From Ralstonia pickettii (GTDB lineage Bacteria; Pseudomonadota; Gammaproteobacteria; Burkholderiales; Burkholderiaceae), in contig NZ_JFZG01000024.1 in the NCBI RefSeq assembly GCF_000607165.1, positions 682,001-746,000 on the forward strand: a DNA stretch of 64,000 nt, in the 5' to 3' direction. The notes beneath the pieces are model-generated. The model saw nothing but the letters and a program-made list of their open reading frames with translations. It was not told where the DNA came from and searched no databases. Shown piece by piece: positions 19,741-28,945 of this stretch (positions are counted from its first letter, which is position 1; each line of letters begins with the position of its first letter). A program made the position numbers and the translations under genes.

Positions 19741-20558
19741 TTCACGGCCCCGAATGTCAGGCCGCGCACAAGTTGCCGTTGTGCCAGCCAACCCAGCACC
19801 AGGATCGGCGCAATGGCCAGTACCGAGGCCGCCGACAGCTTCGCCCAGAACAGCCCCTCGGGGTTGGAGTACGACGCAATGAACACGGTGAGCGGCGCAG
19901 CGTCGATGCTGGTCAGGTTCAGGCTCCAGAACGCTTCGTTCCACGACAGGATGAGCAGGAGCAGCGCGGTGGAGGCCAGCCCCGGCAGCATCGTCGGCAG
20001 CAACACGTAGACCAGTTCCTGCCAGAGGTTGGCGCCGTCCATGCGCGCGGCCTCCAGAATCTCGCGCGGCACGTCGTTGCAGTAGGTGAAGACCATCCAC
20101 ACGGCAATCGGCAGGTTGGCGAGCGTGTAGACGATCACGAGCGCGGTGATCGAGTCCAACAGCCCCGCCGTCTTCGCCAGCAGGTACACCGGCAGCAGCA
20201 CGCCCACGGCCGGCATCATCTTGGTCGACAGCATCCAGAGCAGCACCTGCTGCGTGCGCTTGTTCGGGAAGAACGCCATCGCATATCCCGCCGGAATGGC
20301 AATCGCCAGCGCCAGCAGCGTGGAGAGGATCGACACCGCCAGCGAGTTGCCGAGAAAGCTCGGGTAGTGCGCGCGCTCCAGCACTTCGCGGAAGCTGTCG
20401 AGCGTGGGCGTAAACCACAGCGTGGGCGTATAGGCGTCCTGCTCGGTCTTGAAGGCAGTGAGCGCTGCCCACGCGATGGGGAAGAACAGCACCAGGGCGA
20501 TCGCCCAGGCCAGCACGCCGGCAAGCCGCGTGCGCCAGGTTGAGGTGAGGGCGCTCAT
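19737..20558 (-). CDS. mtlG: Polyol ABC importer permease, MalG type
   Basis: The 273-residue protein has six hydrophobic helices (for example LAGVLAWAIALVLFFPIAWAALTAF). The EAA loop EAARMDGANLWQELVYVLLP contacts the ATPase. It matches CUT1-family inner permeases of mannitol/sorbitol importers. The start overlaps the mtlF stop by 4 bp and its own stop overlaps the HAD gene start by 4 bp. Confidence 0.92.
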   Translation of the reverse strand: MSALTSTWRTRLAGVLAWAIALVLFFPIAWAALTAFKTEQDAYTPTLWFTPTLDSFREVLERAHYPSFLGNSLAVSILSTLLALAIAIPAGYAMAFFPNKRTQQVLLWMLSTKMMPAVGVLLPVYLLAKTAGLLDSITALVIVYTLANLPIAVWMVFTYCNDVPREILEAARMDGANLWQELVYVLLPTMLPGLASTALLLLILSWNEAFWSLNLTSIDAAPLTVFIASYSNPEGLFWAKLSAASVLAIAPILVLGWLAQRQLVRGLTFGAVK

Positions 20559-21514
20559 TGCTCGTGCACTCCCTTCAGGTTGCGGGCCAGCATGCGGACG
20601 AGGAAGAACGCCACCACGTTTGCCAGCACGACTGCCACGATGCCGCCCGCCGACGCAATGCCGATGTCGAACTGCTGCAAGCCGAGGCTGTAGACGAAGT
20701 AGGCGAGGTTGGTCGTGGCCGTGCCGGGGCCGCCTGCGGTGGTGGTGTGGATTTCGGCAAAGATCGAGAGCAGGAAGATGGTCTCGATCATCACCACCAC
20801 GGCAATCGCGCGCTTCAGGTGTGGCAGCACGATGTGCCAGAAGATGCGCACGGGGCTCGCGCCGTCAAGCTGCGCGGCCTCCTTCTGCTCGGGGTCGAGC
20901 GATTGCAACGCCGTCAACAGGATCAGGAAGGCGAATGGCGTCCACTGCCACGCAACGATGATGATCACGGAGAGCATCGGCTGTGTCGCGAGCCAATCCA
21001 CCGGCTCGACGCCGAACAGGCGCGCCACCCACGCGGCCAGACCGTACACGGGGTGCAGCATCATGTTCTTCCAGATGAGCGCTGCCACCGTCGGCATGAC
21101 AAAGAACGGGCTGATCACCAGAATGCGCGCCACACCGCGCCCCGCAAACGGCAGGTCGAACAGCACGGCCAGCAACGTGCCCGCCACGACGCTGATCACC
21201 AACACCGAGCCGATCAGCACTAGCGTGTTGCCGATGGCCGGCCAGAAGGCGGGGTCTTCGATCAGGAAGCGGTAGTTGTCGAGCCCTGCCAGGCCGGTCT
21301 GATCAGGGTTGAGCAGGTTGTAGCGGCTGACGGAGAAATACAGCGTCATCGCCAGCGGCACCGTCATCCACAACAGCAGGACCAGCACCGACGGCGACAC
21401 CAGCAGCGTTGGCAGCCAGTGCCGGGCGCGTTGGGCTGGCACCGATGCCGGTGAGGGCGTGCCACCCACGCCGCTCATCTGCGATTTCGGGTGCGACTCC
21501 AATACGTGTTCCAT
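20555..21514 (-). CDS. mtlF: Polyol ABC importer permease, MalF type
   Basis: The 319-residue permease has six helices (WLPTLLVSPSVLVLLLWMTV and onward) and the EAA loop EAAQLDGASPVRIFWHIVLP. The ATG at 21514 is chosen over the upstream ATGs because GGAGG lies 4 nt before it. It pairs with MtlG to form the channel. The gap to the mtlE stop is 29 bp, so it is in the same operon. Confidence 0.92.
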   Translation of the reverse strand: MEHVLESHPKSQMSGVGGTPSPASVPAQRARHWLPTLLVSPSVLVLLLWMTVPLAMTLYFSVSRYNLLNPDQTGLAGLDNYRFLIEDPAFWPAIGNTLVLIGSVLVISVVAGTLLAVLFDLPFAGRGVARILVISPFFVMPTVAALIWKNMMLHPVYGLAAWVARLFGVEPVDWLATQPMLSVIIIVAWQWTPFAFLILLTALQSLDPEQKEAAQLDGASPVRIFWHIVLPHLKRAIAVVVMIETIFLLSIFAEIHTTTAGGPGTATTNLAYFVYSLGLQQFDIGIASAGGIVAVVLANVVAFFLVRMLARNLKGVHEQ

Positions 21515-21543
21515 GAAACCTCCGGGGCGCAGCAGCGGCTGCA

Positions 21544-22893
21544 TCACTTCAGATAGCCGCCTTGGCGCATCGCCCGCTGTGCCTGCGATTGCGAGACACG
21601 GAGCGCGTCGTCCACGGTCGTCTTACCCGTGAGCGCGCCGGCAATCGCCTGGCCAACCACCGTGCCCAGCGACTGGAACTCAGGAATCGTCACGAACTGC
21701 ACGCCGGTGTACGGCACCTTCTGCGCGGACGGATCGTTCGGGTTGGCGGTCTCGATGGCGTGGCGCACGAAGCTCGAGAACGGCGCGGCCTTCTGGTAGG
21801 CCGGGTCGTCATACGTCGATGCGCGCGTGCCCGGCGGCACCTCGCCCCAGCCCTGGGCGCTTGCGACGGCGCGGATGTATTCCTTGGATGTCGCCCACGC
21901 CGCAAACGTCTTGGCGGCCTCCGGTGATTTCGACGATTTCGGCACCGCAAGCGCCCAGATCCACAGCCAGTGCGAGCCCTTCGGTGTGCTGGCGATGGGT
22001 GCATTCGCAAAGCCCACCTTGTCGGCCACCTTGGAATCCTTCGCGCTGCTGACCATACCCGCGGCGACGGTCGCGTCGATCCACATGCCGCACTTGCCGC
22101 CCGAGAACAGCACGAGGTTTTCATTGAAGCCGTTGCTGCTCGCGCCAGGGGGGCCGTACTTCTTCAGCAGGTCGACATACGTGTTGACCGCCTGTTTCCA
22201 CTGCGGCGTGTCGATGGTCGGTTGCCATTTCTCGTCGAACCAGCGGCCGCCGAACGTGTTGACCATGGTGGACACCAGCGCCATGTTTTCGCCCCAGCCC
22301 GCCCGGCCGCGCAGGCAGATGCCGTACACACCCTTGGCGGGGTCGTGCAGCTTGGCGGCGAACTTGGCAATGTCGTCATACGTGGGCTGCTCGGGCATCT
22401 TCAGGCCCGCCGCGCTGAACAGATCGCGCCGGTAATACGTCATCGAGCTTTCGGCATAGAACGGCACGGCGAAGAGCTTGCCGCCCTGCGAGAGCCCGTC
22501 GCGCACGGTCGGCAGCAGGTCGGCCGTGTCGTAGCTGGCGGGCATGTCCAGCGGGGCGAGCCAGCCTTTCTTGGCCCACAGCGGCGCTTCGTAGCCGCCG
22601 ATCGTCATCAGGTCGAACTGGCCGCTGCCGGTGGCGATGTCGGTGGTCACGCGCTGGCGCAGCACACCTTCTTCCAGCGTGACCCAGCGCAGTTTGATGT
22701 CGGGGTGCGCCTGCTCGAACTGGCTCGACAGCTTCTGCAACACGATCATGTCGGGGTTGTTGATCGTGGCGATCGTGAGCGTGGTGGGCGCGGCGTGCGC
22801 AGAGACAGCGCAGAGAGCGGGGAGGGCAGCGAGGGCGGTCAGCTTGAGTAGTTGGGATGGGCGGGCCATCCCGCGCAGAAGCGTGCGGAACAT
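21544..22893 (-). CDS. mtlE: Polyol ABC importer periplasmic substrate-binding protein
   Basis: The 449-residue protein has a cleavable signal peptide (LLKLTALAALPALCAVSAHA, cut before APTTL). A cluster-B/CUT1 solute-binding fold follows (LTIATINNPDMIVLQKLSSQFEQ, QFDLMTIGGYEAPLWAKKGWL). It is the first gene of the leftward operon, with a good ribosome site (GGAGAC). By context it binds mannitol, arabinitol or sorbitol. Confidence 0.92.
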   Translation of the reverse strand: MFRTLLRGMARPSQLLKLTALAALPALCAVSAHAAPTTLTIATINNPDMIVLQKLSSQFEQAHPDIKLRWVTLEEGVLRQRVTTDIATGSGQFDLMTIGGYEAPLWAKKGWLAPLDMPASYDTADLLPTVRDGLSQGGKLFAVPFYAESSMTYYRRDLFSAAGLKMPEQPTYDDIAKFAAKLHDPAKGVYGICLRGRAGWGENMALVSTMVNTFGGRWFDEKWQPTIDTPQWKQAVNTYVDLLKKYGPPGASSNGFNENLVLFSGGKCGMWIDATVAAGMVSSAKDSKVADKVGFANAPIASTPKGSHWLWIWALAVPKSSKSPEAAKTFAAWATSKEYIRAVASAQGWGEVPPGTRASTYDDPAYQKAAPFSSFVRHAIETANPNDPSAQKVPYTGVQFVTIPEFQSLGTVVGQAIAGALTGKTTVDDALRVSQSQAQRAMRQGGYLK

Positions 22894-22954
22894 GCAGTCG
22901 TCTCCTTTCTTGGAATTTGGCGATGCGGGCGCACCGCCTGGACTTGCTTCAGGA

Positions 22955-23020
22955 TTTGAGCAATTGTCCTTGTTGTGAGCAAATAATCGGATGTGAGTTT
23001 GCGCTTGTCAAGCAAATGCT
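22955..23020. promoter_or_regulatory. Probable operator region of the SorC-type polyol regulator
   Basis: Between mtlE and the divergent regulator lie related elements: TTTGAGCAATT (22955-22965), TGTGAGCAAAT (22974-22984) and TCAAGCAAATGCT (23008-23020). The first two are spaced 19 bp apart. A perfect dyad GCTTG-T-CAAGC (23003-23013) overlaps the third. Direct repeats and a dyad in a 190-bp divergent promoter region fit binding by an oligomeric SorC regulator and autoregulation. Confidence 0.6.
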
Positions 23021-23085
23021 CGGTGAAAGGGCAAAAGCACGCTACGATGCATGCGATATCGCCAGGGTTCTAGAGGAGGCGCTGC

Positions 23086-24039
23086 GTGTCCAAGCAGCAG
23101 GAAAAACGAGACCAGGCCGCGCGCGCGGCGTGGCTTTACTACGTGGGCAACCACACGCAACACGACATCGCCGAGCAGTTGGGCGTGTCGCGCCAGATCG
23201 CCCAGCGGCTGATTGCCTATGCGGTAGAGCATGGGCTGGTGAAGGTGCGTGTGACGCACCCGGTGTCAGCGTGTCTGGAGTTGGCAGAGAACCTGCGCAG
23301 CCGTTTCCGGCTGGAGACCTGCCATGTGGTGCCGGCCAGTGCCGACGATGCAGGCGCCGCACAACGCATGATTGCAGTGGCCGCCGCGGAAATCATGGAG
23401 CGCCACCTGTTGGCCGACGCGCCGCGCGTGGTGAATGTCGGCTCGGGCCGCACGCTGCGCGCCGCGATCGACCAATTGCCGGACCTTGACCGGCCGCAGC
23501 ATCGCATCGTCTCGATGGTCGGGGCGATTGCGGCGGATGGCTCGTCCAACCGCTACGATGTCGCGCTCGCCGCGGCGGAGAAAACCCGCAGCCGCTATTA
23601 CCTGCTCCCTGCGCCGCTCGTTGCCGACAGCGCCGAAGACACACGGCAGTGGTGCCAGCACAGGCTCTACGGCGTGGTGGCCGATTTGGCTGCGCAGGCG
23701 GATGTCACCTTCATTGGTGTCGGCACGATCGGCCCCGGTTGCGCATTGCAGGTCGATGGCTTCATCAGCGCGAAGGATGTGGAAGATCTGCTTGCCCATG
23801 GCGCGGCAGGCGAGCTGATTGGCCGGCCAATCGACGCCCAGGGGCGCTTGCTGGATGTGCCACTGCAGACCCGCACCACCAGCTTGCCGCTCAAGCCGAT
23901 GCCATCTCGCCCGGTAATCGCCATTGCTGGCGGCGTGGCCAAGGCGGGCGCGATCGGGGCGGCGTTGCGAGGCGGCTGGCTGACCGGTCTTGTGACCGAC
24001 GAAGCGTGTGCGCAGCGGATGCTGGCTGCAACGGACTGA
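23086..24039 (+). CDS. SorC/DeoR-type transcriptional regulator of the polyol operon
   Basis: The 317-residue protein starts at GTG 23086 after a strong AGAGGAGG. Residues 10-50 form a helix-turn-helix (NHTQHDIAEQLGVSRQIAQRLI). The remainder is the SorC sugar-binding domain (VVNVGSGRTLRAAIDQLPDL, VTFIGVGTIGPGC, IAIAGGVAKAGAIGAALRGGWL). SorC proteins sense phosphorylated sugars or free polyols and control the adjacent catabolic operon. Divergent placement from mtlE strongly supports that job here. Pseudomonas uses an AraC-type MtlR instead. Confidence 0.9.
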   Translation: MSKQQEKRDQAARAAWLYYVGNHTQHDIAEQLGVSRQIAQRLIAYAVEHGLVKVRVTHPVSACLELAENLRSRFRLETCHVVPASADDAGAAQRMIAVAAAEIMERHLLADAPRVVNVGSGRTLRAAIDQLPDLDRPQHRIVSMVGAIAADGSSNRYDVALAAAEKTRSRYYLLPAPLVADSAEDTRQWCQHRLYGVVADLAAQADVTFIGVGTIGPGCALQVDGFISAKDVEDLLAHGAAGELIGRPIDAQGRLLDVPLQTRTTSLPLKPMPSRPVIAIAGGVAKAGAIGAALRGGWLTGLVTDEACAQRMLAATD

Positions 24040-24060
24040 ACTCACCCCACCGAGGACGTG

Positions 24061-24369
24061 ATGCTGGAACTCCGCCCAACCTGCGAACACTGCAACACGG
24101 CGCTGCCGCCCGATGCGACCCACGCGCGCATCTGCTCATTCGAATGCACGTTCTGCACGACGTGCGCGGACGGCGTGTTCGGCAATGTGTGCCCGAACTG
24201 CGGGGGCGGCTTTACGGCACGGCCGATCCGCCCGTCGAAAGATTGGAAGAACGGCAATTTCCTCGGCGGGCACCCGGCCAGCACGATGGTCAAGCATCGT
24301 CGGGCCGACCTGGCCGCGCATGCCGAACTGGCAGCGGCTGTCGGATCGACGCCGCCGCAAAGGCGCTGA
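24061..24369 (+). CDS. DUF1272 zinc-ribbon protein
   Basis: The 102-residue product starts MLELRPTCEHCNTALPP and contains C-x2-C, CSFECTFCTTC and CPNCGG. This is the conserved metal-binding pattern of DUF1272. GAGG lies just upstream. Residues after about 60 (ARPIRPSKDW onward) are an extended, basic tail. Function is unknown. It follows the regulator by 21 bp in the same direction and could be co-transcribed. Confidence 0.82.
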   Translation: MLELRPTCEHCNTALPPDATHARICSFECTFCTTCADGVFGNVCPNCGGGFTARPIRPSKDWKNGNFLGGHPASTMVKHRRADLAAHAELAAAVGSTPPQRR

Positions 24370-24387
24370 CCGGATAACGCGTACGGG

Positions 24388-25416
24388 CTAACGCGGTACC
24401 GCCGGCGGCAACACTGGCGTGACCTTGTATCCGCGCGCGGCCAGCAGCGCCGGAATCCCCTTGGGCCCGATCATGTGCAACGCGCCCACAGCGCCAAACA
24501 CGCGCTGGCCGCTGTTGTGCACGCGTGCAATGTTTTCAGCCATGGCGCGGTTGCGGTTCGTCACCAGGCGTTGGAAGGCGCGTTTATCCGTCGCCGTCTT
24601 CAGGCAATCGCACCACTGCGGATAGTGCTCCAGCGTGCTGATGTCGCTGTCGGCCCAGGCATTGGCGAGCGTGAGCGTCTGCGTGCGCGCCTCGCCCGAT
24701 TCAATCGCGTCGAGCACGGTATCGAATTGCTGCGCAACCTCGTTCTTCGGCACGATCTCGTTGAGCACGCGCACCTGCTGCGCCAGCGTTTCGAGCGGCA
24801 CGATGGGCAAGTGCACGCTCTTGGCGTAGGTCGTGAGAAACAGGTCGATGCCGAAATCGGGATAGAGCCCGTCCGTGCGCACCCCCAGCACCGCCAGCGA
24901 GGCCAACTGCATGGTCGGCTGGAACTTGCGGATCTGTATGAGGGCCGTGTCGGGCAGGCACGCCGCAGAGAGCAGCTTGTTGAAGCGTTCACCGCGCCGG
25001 CCCGCCATGAGGCGGCGGTCTTCGGCGGGGTTGCTCGTGGTGAGCGGCTTGCGGTCGGTGTCCTTGTCGAGCAGGTCGAGTTCGAGCGCGATGCTGTCAA
25101 CCTGCTGAAGCGCGCTGCGCACGGCCGGGCCGGGCAGCATCCAGTCGGCCCGCGCGACATGGATCGTCCCGTAGAGCCACGAGGTGTGACCGTTCTTTTC
25201 GATACGCCAGAGCAGGCCGTGGTCGGTCGCGCGTTGCGCGGCGGCGGCCCAGCCGTCCTTGGGGATGAAGCTGGAGGCCGGGGGCGGACAGTTCGTGGCC
25301 GGGGCCTGTGCTTGTGTTTGTGCGGGCGTTGCGTCTTGCGCGAGGGCGGCGCCTGCGCCCGTCAGCAGAAAAAACGCGGCCGCCAGCGCGCGCCACGTGG
25401 TGCGATTGCCTGCCAT
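24388..25416 (-). CDS. TraB/GumN-family exported protein
   Basis: The 342-residue product has a signal peptide (ALAAAFFLLTGAGAALA, cleavage before QDAT). A TraB/GumN domain follows: SWLYGTIHVAR near the start and RVFGAVGALHMIGPKGIPALL near the end. The paired GTxH and GALH motifs resemble the metal-ligand arrangement of TIKI-type metalloproteases. Ribosome site GGGGAG precedes ATG 25416. It is convergent with DUF1272. The substrate is unknown. Confidence 0.85.
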   Translation of the reverse strand: MAGNRTTWRALAAAFFLLTGAGAALAQDATPAQTQAQAPATNCPPPASSFIPKDGWAAAAQRATDHGLLWRIEKNGHTSWLYGTIHVARADWMLPGPAVRSALQQVDSIALELDLLDKDTDRKPLTTSNPAEDRRLMAGRRGERFNKLLSAACLPDTALIQIRKFQPTMQLASLAVLGVRTDGLYPDFGIDLFLTTYAKSVHLPIVPLETLAQQVRVLNEIVPKNEVAQQFDTVLDAIESGEARTQTLTLANAWADSDISTLEHYPQWCDCLKTATDKRAFQRLVTNRNRAMAENIARVHNSGQRVFGAVGALHMIGPKGIPALLAARGYKVTPVLPPAVPR

Positions 25417-25457
25417 TTGGCTGCTCCCCGAAATATTGTTGTGGTCGTCTGTGCAGT

Positions 25458-26069
25458 TTAGCGGGCGCAGACCATCGCGTCCCACGCGGCCATCGCGCAA
25501 TCGACGGTCGCGATCAATGCTTCACGCGGGGCGCCGTCGCGCGCCTGGATCGACAGGCCGTTGAGCACGGTCGCGTAGTAACCGCCAAGTGCATCGGCGT
25601 TGGCCGTGGCAGGCACGTCGCCTTCATCCATACCGCGGCGGATGCGCGTTCGGATGGCCTCGATGGTTTCCAACCGGATCGCGCGCAAGTCCTCCTGCAC
25701 CTGCCGATTGGGGGCCGAACACAGCAGCGCGCCGAGCACGACCATGCATCCGCGCGGCGCGTCGGGCTGGCTGAAGGCAAGGGCGTTGCTGCGCAAAAGC
25801 GCGTCGATGGATTCGCGCGCCGTAGCAGGTTCCGTCAGGGCGATGGCCGTGGTGCTGCCCGCCGTCTGCCGGTACAGCGCAACGGCCTCGCGAAAGAGCG
25901 CTTCCTTCGAACCAAATGCCGCGTAGAAGCTTGGCGCGGTGATGCCGCCCATCGCCAGCTTGAGTTCGTCGAGCGTGGTGCCTTCGTAGCCGCGCGCCCA
26001 GAACACGGTCATGGCCTGGCGCAAGGCTTCGTCGCGATCAAAGGTGCGGGGGCGTCCTCGTGTCGCCAT
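25458..26069 (-). CDS. TetR/AcrR-family repressor
   Basis: The 203-residue protein has the N-terminal HTH (DEALRQAMTVFWARGYEGTTLDELKLAMG, then ITAPSFYAAFGSKEALF) and an all-helical ligand domain. It is divergent from a DHA2 exporter with a 22-bp dyad between them, the usual repressor-pump arrangement. A hydrophobic drug or metabolite is the likely inducer. Confidence 0.92.
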   Translation of the reverse strand: MATRGRPRTFDRDEALRQAMTVFWARGYEGTTLDELKLAMGGITAPSFYAAFGSKEALFREAVALYRQTAGSTTAIALTEPATARESIDALLRSNALAFSQPDAPRGCMVVLGALLCSAPNRQVQEDLRAIRLETIEAIRTRIRRGMDEGDVPATANADALGGYYATVLNGLSIQARDGAPREALIATVDCAMAAWDAMVCAR

Positions 26070-26117
26070 GATGAAGTCCTGAAATCCCTATTTCTGTACT
26101 GGTCAATATATTAATCC

Positions 26118-26146
26118 TTGACGCCGGTCGTGTCGCCTCGTTAATT
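26118..26146 (+). promoter_or_regulatory. Promoter of the DHA2 exporter
   Basis: TTGACG (26118-26123), a 17-bp spacer and TTAATT (26141-26146) form a sigma-70-like promoter. The -10 element abuts the TetR-type dyad, so bound repressor would block polymerase. Confidence 0.5.
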
Positions 26147-26166
26147 TGTATACCGATCGATACAAA
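26145..26166. promoter_or_regulatory. TetR-type operator
   Basis: TTTGTAT (26145-26151) and ATACAAA (26160-26166) form a perfect 7-bp inverted repeat with an 8-bp centre. It lies 14 bp before the exporter start and 75 bp from the repressor start. Size and position are typical of TetR-family operators. Confidence 0.75.
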
Positions 26167-26180
26167 AATAAGAGGCTCCC

Positions 26181-27701
26181 TTGAATACGACGATTTCGCA
26201 TCGCCCAGAGCACGCCGGGCGCTGGCTGGTGCTCGCGGCGGTTTGCATGGCGGGGCTGGTCCTGCCGCTGTCTTTCACCGGTGCGGCGGTGGCCACGCCG
26301 GCCATCGGACGTGCGCTGGGCGGCAGTGCCACGGCGCTCAACTGGGTCGTCAACGGCTTCATGCTGGCCTTCGGCAGTTGCCTGATGGTGGCAGGAGCGA
26401 TGGCCGATTCGTATGGCCGCAAGCGCGTGTTCGCCAGCGGGATCGCGCTGTTCGTGCTGGCATCGATTGGCGTCGCGCTGGCGCCCAGCGTGAACGCCAT
26501 CGGGTGGTTGCGCGCGCTGCAGGGCGTGGCGGCGGCGATGTCGCTGGCGGGTGGCTCGGCTGCGCTGGCACAGGAGTTTGATGGGCATGCGCGCATTCGC
26601 GCCTTCAGCCTGCTGGGGACGACCTTTGGCGTGGGTTTGGCCTTCGGGCCGTTGATTGCGGGCGCGCTGGTGCAGACGCAAGGCTGGCGCGCCATCTTCG
26701 TGCTGTGCGCGGCGGTGGGCGCGCTGGCTTTTGTGTTTGGCGTGCCGCGCATGCGGGAAACGCGCGATCCCGATGCGCGTGGCGTGGATTGGGCCGGCGC
26801 CGCAAGCTTTACGGCCACGCTTGTCCTGCTCACGTGGGCGCTGATGGAAGTGCCCGAGCGCGGCTGGGGCGACGGCATGGTGCTGGCGTTGTTCACTGCG
26901 TCAGCGCTTGGGCTGGCCGTGTTCGTCGCCATCGAGCAGCGCGTGGTCAGGCCGATGCTCGATCTCTCGCTCTTCCGTTTCCGTCGTTTTGTCGGCGTGC
27001 AGTTCTTGCCGCTCGCCACGGCGTGCTATGTGGCGATGCTGGTGCTGCTGCCCGCACGCCTCATCGGCATCGAGGGGCAGGGCGAAACCGAGGCAGGCAT
27101 CACGATGATTGCCTTGTCGCTCCCGTTGCTGGTGGTGCCGCTGCTGGCGGTGCAACTCGCGCATCGGTGGTCCGCGGCGGCGCTCACGTGTGGCGGGCTG
27201 CTGGTGGCGGCGATGGGCTTCTGGTGGCTGGGCGATGTCGCGCCAGGTCAGCCGGCAGCCGCATGGATTCTGCCGATGCTGCTAACAGGCTTCGGCACCG
27301 GTTTCGCGTGGGGGCTGATGGATGGCCTGTCGGTGAGCGTGGTGCCCAATGAGCGCGCGGGTATGGCCACCGGCATCTTCAGCACCACGCGCGTGGCTGG
27401 GGAAGCGGTTACGCTGGCCGTGGTGGGCGCAGTGCTGACGGCGCTCATCGTTTCGCAGGCCGGCGCGTCCGGCAGCGCGAACGTGGCGACCTGGATGGAG
27501 GCCGCACACCGCACCGCCATGGGCAACGTGCCCGCAGCGTTGGCGCTGCTGCCGGCCGGATCGGCGCCGACGCTCATCTCGGCCTACGTTGTCGCGTTTG
27601 CGCAGATTGCCCATGCGCTGGCCGTCGTATCCGTGGTGTCGGCGGCGGTGGTGTGGGGCCTGCTCGGCCGCACGCAGGCGGTGCCGGTGGCAGCGGTTTG
27701 A
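26181..27701 (+). CDS. DHA2-family MFS exporter under TetR control
   Basis: The 506-residue protein has about 14 helices with MFS signatures (FTGAAVATPAIGRALGGSATALNW, MADSYGRKRVFASG). I take TTG 26181 as start because AGAGG lies 5 nt upstream. The next in-frame ATG (26249) would remove part of helix 1. It is predicted to export a toxic compound sensed by the adjacent repressor. Confidence 0.88.
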   Translation: MNTTISHRPEHAGRWLVLAAVCMAGLVLPLSFTGAAVATPAIGRALGGSATALNWVVNGFMLAFGSCLMVAGAMADSYGRKRVFASGIALFVLASIGVALAPSVNAIGWLRALQGVAAAMSLAGGSAALAQEFDGHARIRAFSLLGTTFGVGLAFGPLIAGALVQTQGWRAIFVLCAAVGALAFVFGVPRMRETRDPDARGVDWAGAASFTATLVLLTWALMEVPERGWGDGMVLALFTASALGLAVFVAIEQRVVRPMLDLSLFRFRRFVGVQFLPLATACYVAMLVLLPARLIGIEGQGETEAGITMIALSLPLLVVPLLAVQLAHRWSAAALTCGGLLVAAMGFWWLGDVAPGQPAAAWILPMLLTGFGTGFAWGLMDGLSVSVVPNERAGMATGIFSTTRVAGEAVTLAVVGAVLTALIVSQAGASGSANVATWMEAAHRTAMGNVPAALALLPAGSAPTLISAYVVAFAQIAHALAVVSVVSAAVVWGLLGRTQAVPVAAV

Positions 27702-27713
27702 CGATCAGAGGCG

Positions 27714-28904
27714 CTACTTGCTCAACCGCGGCGGCACGGCATGGGCGCCCCGCGTCTCGCGAAACCACAGCGCCAGGCTTTCGTCTTCCAGCGCGTAGGC
27801 GCCGCGTGACTCCTTCCAGATCAGGTTCTTGTCGCGTAGCGCGTCAAGCGCGGCTTGCACCGTGGCGGTGGAAAACTCGCTGTGGCCCAGCTTTGCCGCA
27901 TACGCCTTCATCGAGTCTTCAGAAAAAGGCGAATAGCCTTGCCCGCGCTCGATCAGCACCGCCAGCACGGCACGCTGGATTTCCGTCAGCGCGCTGTAAT
28001 CGCTTTCGATCTCGCCCCAGATGCGATCGCGAAAACCCTGCGCGCCGCGCTTGAGCAACTCGCCCAGGCTGGCGGCTTCGCCCAGCTCCAGGGCGATCTC
28101 GCTGACGATGCCCTTGAGCATCTCCGGCCGGTGGCCGACCAACTGGAAGGCGGCAAACATGTCGTCCTCCTTGAACTGGTTATTCGGCGCCAGGTGCTGG
28201 TTGACCCACGCCGTGTACGCCGACACATACGGCCGGCCCAGCAGCGGGAAGTTGGTCACGCGCGAGCCGAAAAACGGCTGCGTGCGATTGAGCAGCAGGT
28301 TGGCAAGCTTGTCGCGGTTCGACCCTGTAAAGACGAGGAACAGGCGGGGCTCGTCCACACCCTGGTTCATCTGGTCCCGCGCTGCCTTGAGCGCGAACAT
28401 GGCGTTGGTGCCTGCCTCGGTAGACAGCGCGTGCTGCGCCTCATCGATGATCAGCACGACGGGCCGCTGCGCCGCCTTGTAGAGCACGTCCAGCGCGTCG
28501 GCCAGCGTGATGCCCGGCGGCAGCCCAATCTTGCCGAGGTTGAAGGTGAAGGTGCGCAGCACGTCGACCTTTTCCATGCCGGCCTGCTTGGCGAGCTTCG
28601 CGATCGGCCCGTCGAACTGGGCCAGCTTCGATTTGATGGCATCGGCGATCAGGAGGCCTGGGTCGCGCGCGCGGTCGGCCCATAAATCCACGTAGATGGC
28701 GATCCACTTGCGGCGCTCGACCTCGGGCACCAGATCTTCGCGCAGGAACGTGCTTTTGCCCGTGCGCCGGGGCGCCGCCAGGAAGAGCCCCGAACGCGCG
28801 TCGGCCAAGCCCTTGCCTTCCAGGCTGTCGCACAGCGTGTTGGCAAGGTCCTGGCGGTGGAAGTTGAAGCGGCCGGTGTCGCCGGAGTCGATTCGGGAAT
28901 CCAT
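27714..28904 (-). CDS. AAA/STAND-like ATPase with C-terminal winged helix
   Basis: The 396-residue protein has Walker A at about residues 44-52 (APRRTGKST), Walker B VVLIIDEAQHALS and a sensor-like FTGSNRDKLANLL. The C-terminal region (TEIQRAVLAVLIERGQGYSPF, STATVQAALDALRDKNLIW) looks like a winged helix. It resembles ORC/Cdc6-like or MNS-type prokaryotic ATPases, which occur alone or with mobile and defence genes. No partner is adjacent: a DHA2 exporter converges on one side and a copper-type operon diverges on the other. The function is unknown. Confidence 0.8.
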   Translation of the reverse strand: MDSRIDSGDTGRFNFHRQDLANTLCDSLEGKGLADARSGLFLAAPRRTGKSTFLREDLVPEVERRKWIAIYVDLWADRARDPGLLIADAIKSKLAQFDGPIAKLAKQAGMEKVDVLRTFTFNLGKIGLPPGITLADALDVLYKAAQRPVVLIIDEAQHALSTEAGTNAMFALKAARDQMNQGVDEPRLFLVFTGSNRDKLANLLLNRTQPFFGSRVTNFPLLGRPYVSAYTAWVNQHLAPNNQFKEDDMFAAFQLVGHRPEMLKGIVSEIALELGEAASLGELLKRGAQGFRDRIWGEIESDYSALTEIQRAVLAVLIERGQGYSPFSEDSMKAYAAKLGHSEFSTATVQAALDALRDKNLIWKESRGAYALEDESLALWFRETRGAHAVPPRLSK

Positions 28905-28945
28905 GGAAAGCCCTGTTTTAGACCTGATTATGGAAATCGGTATAA

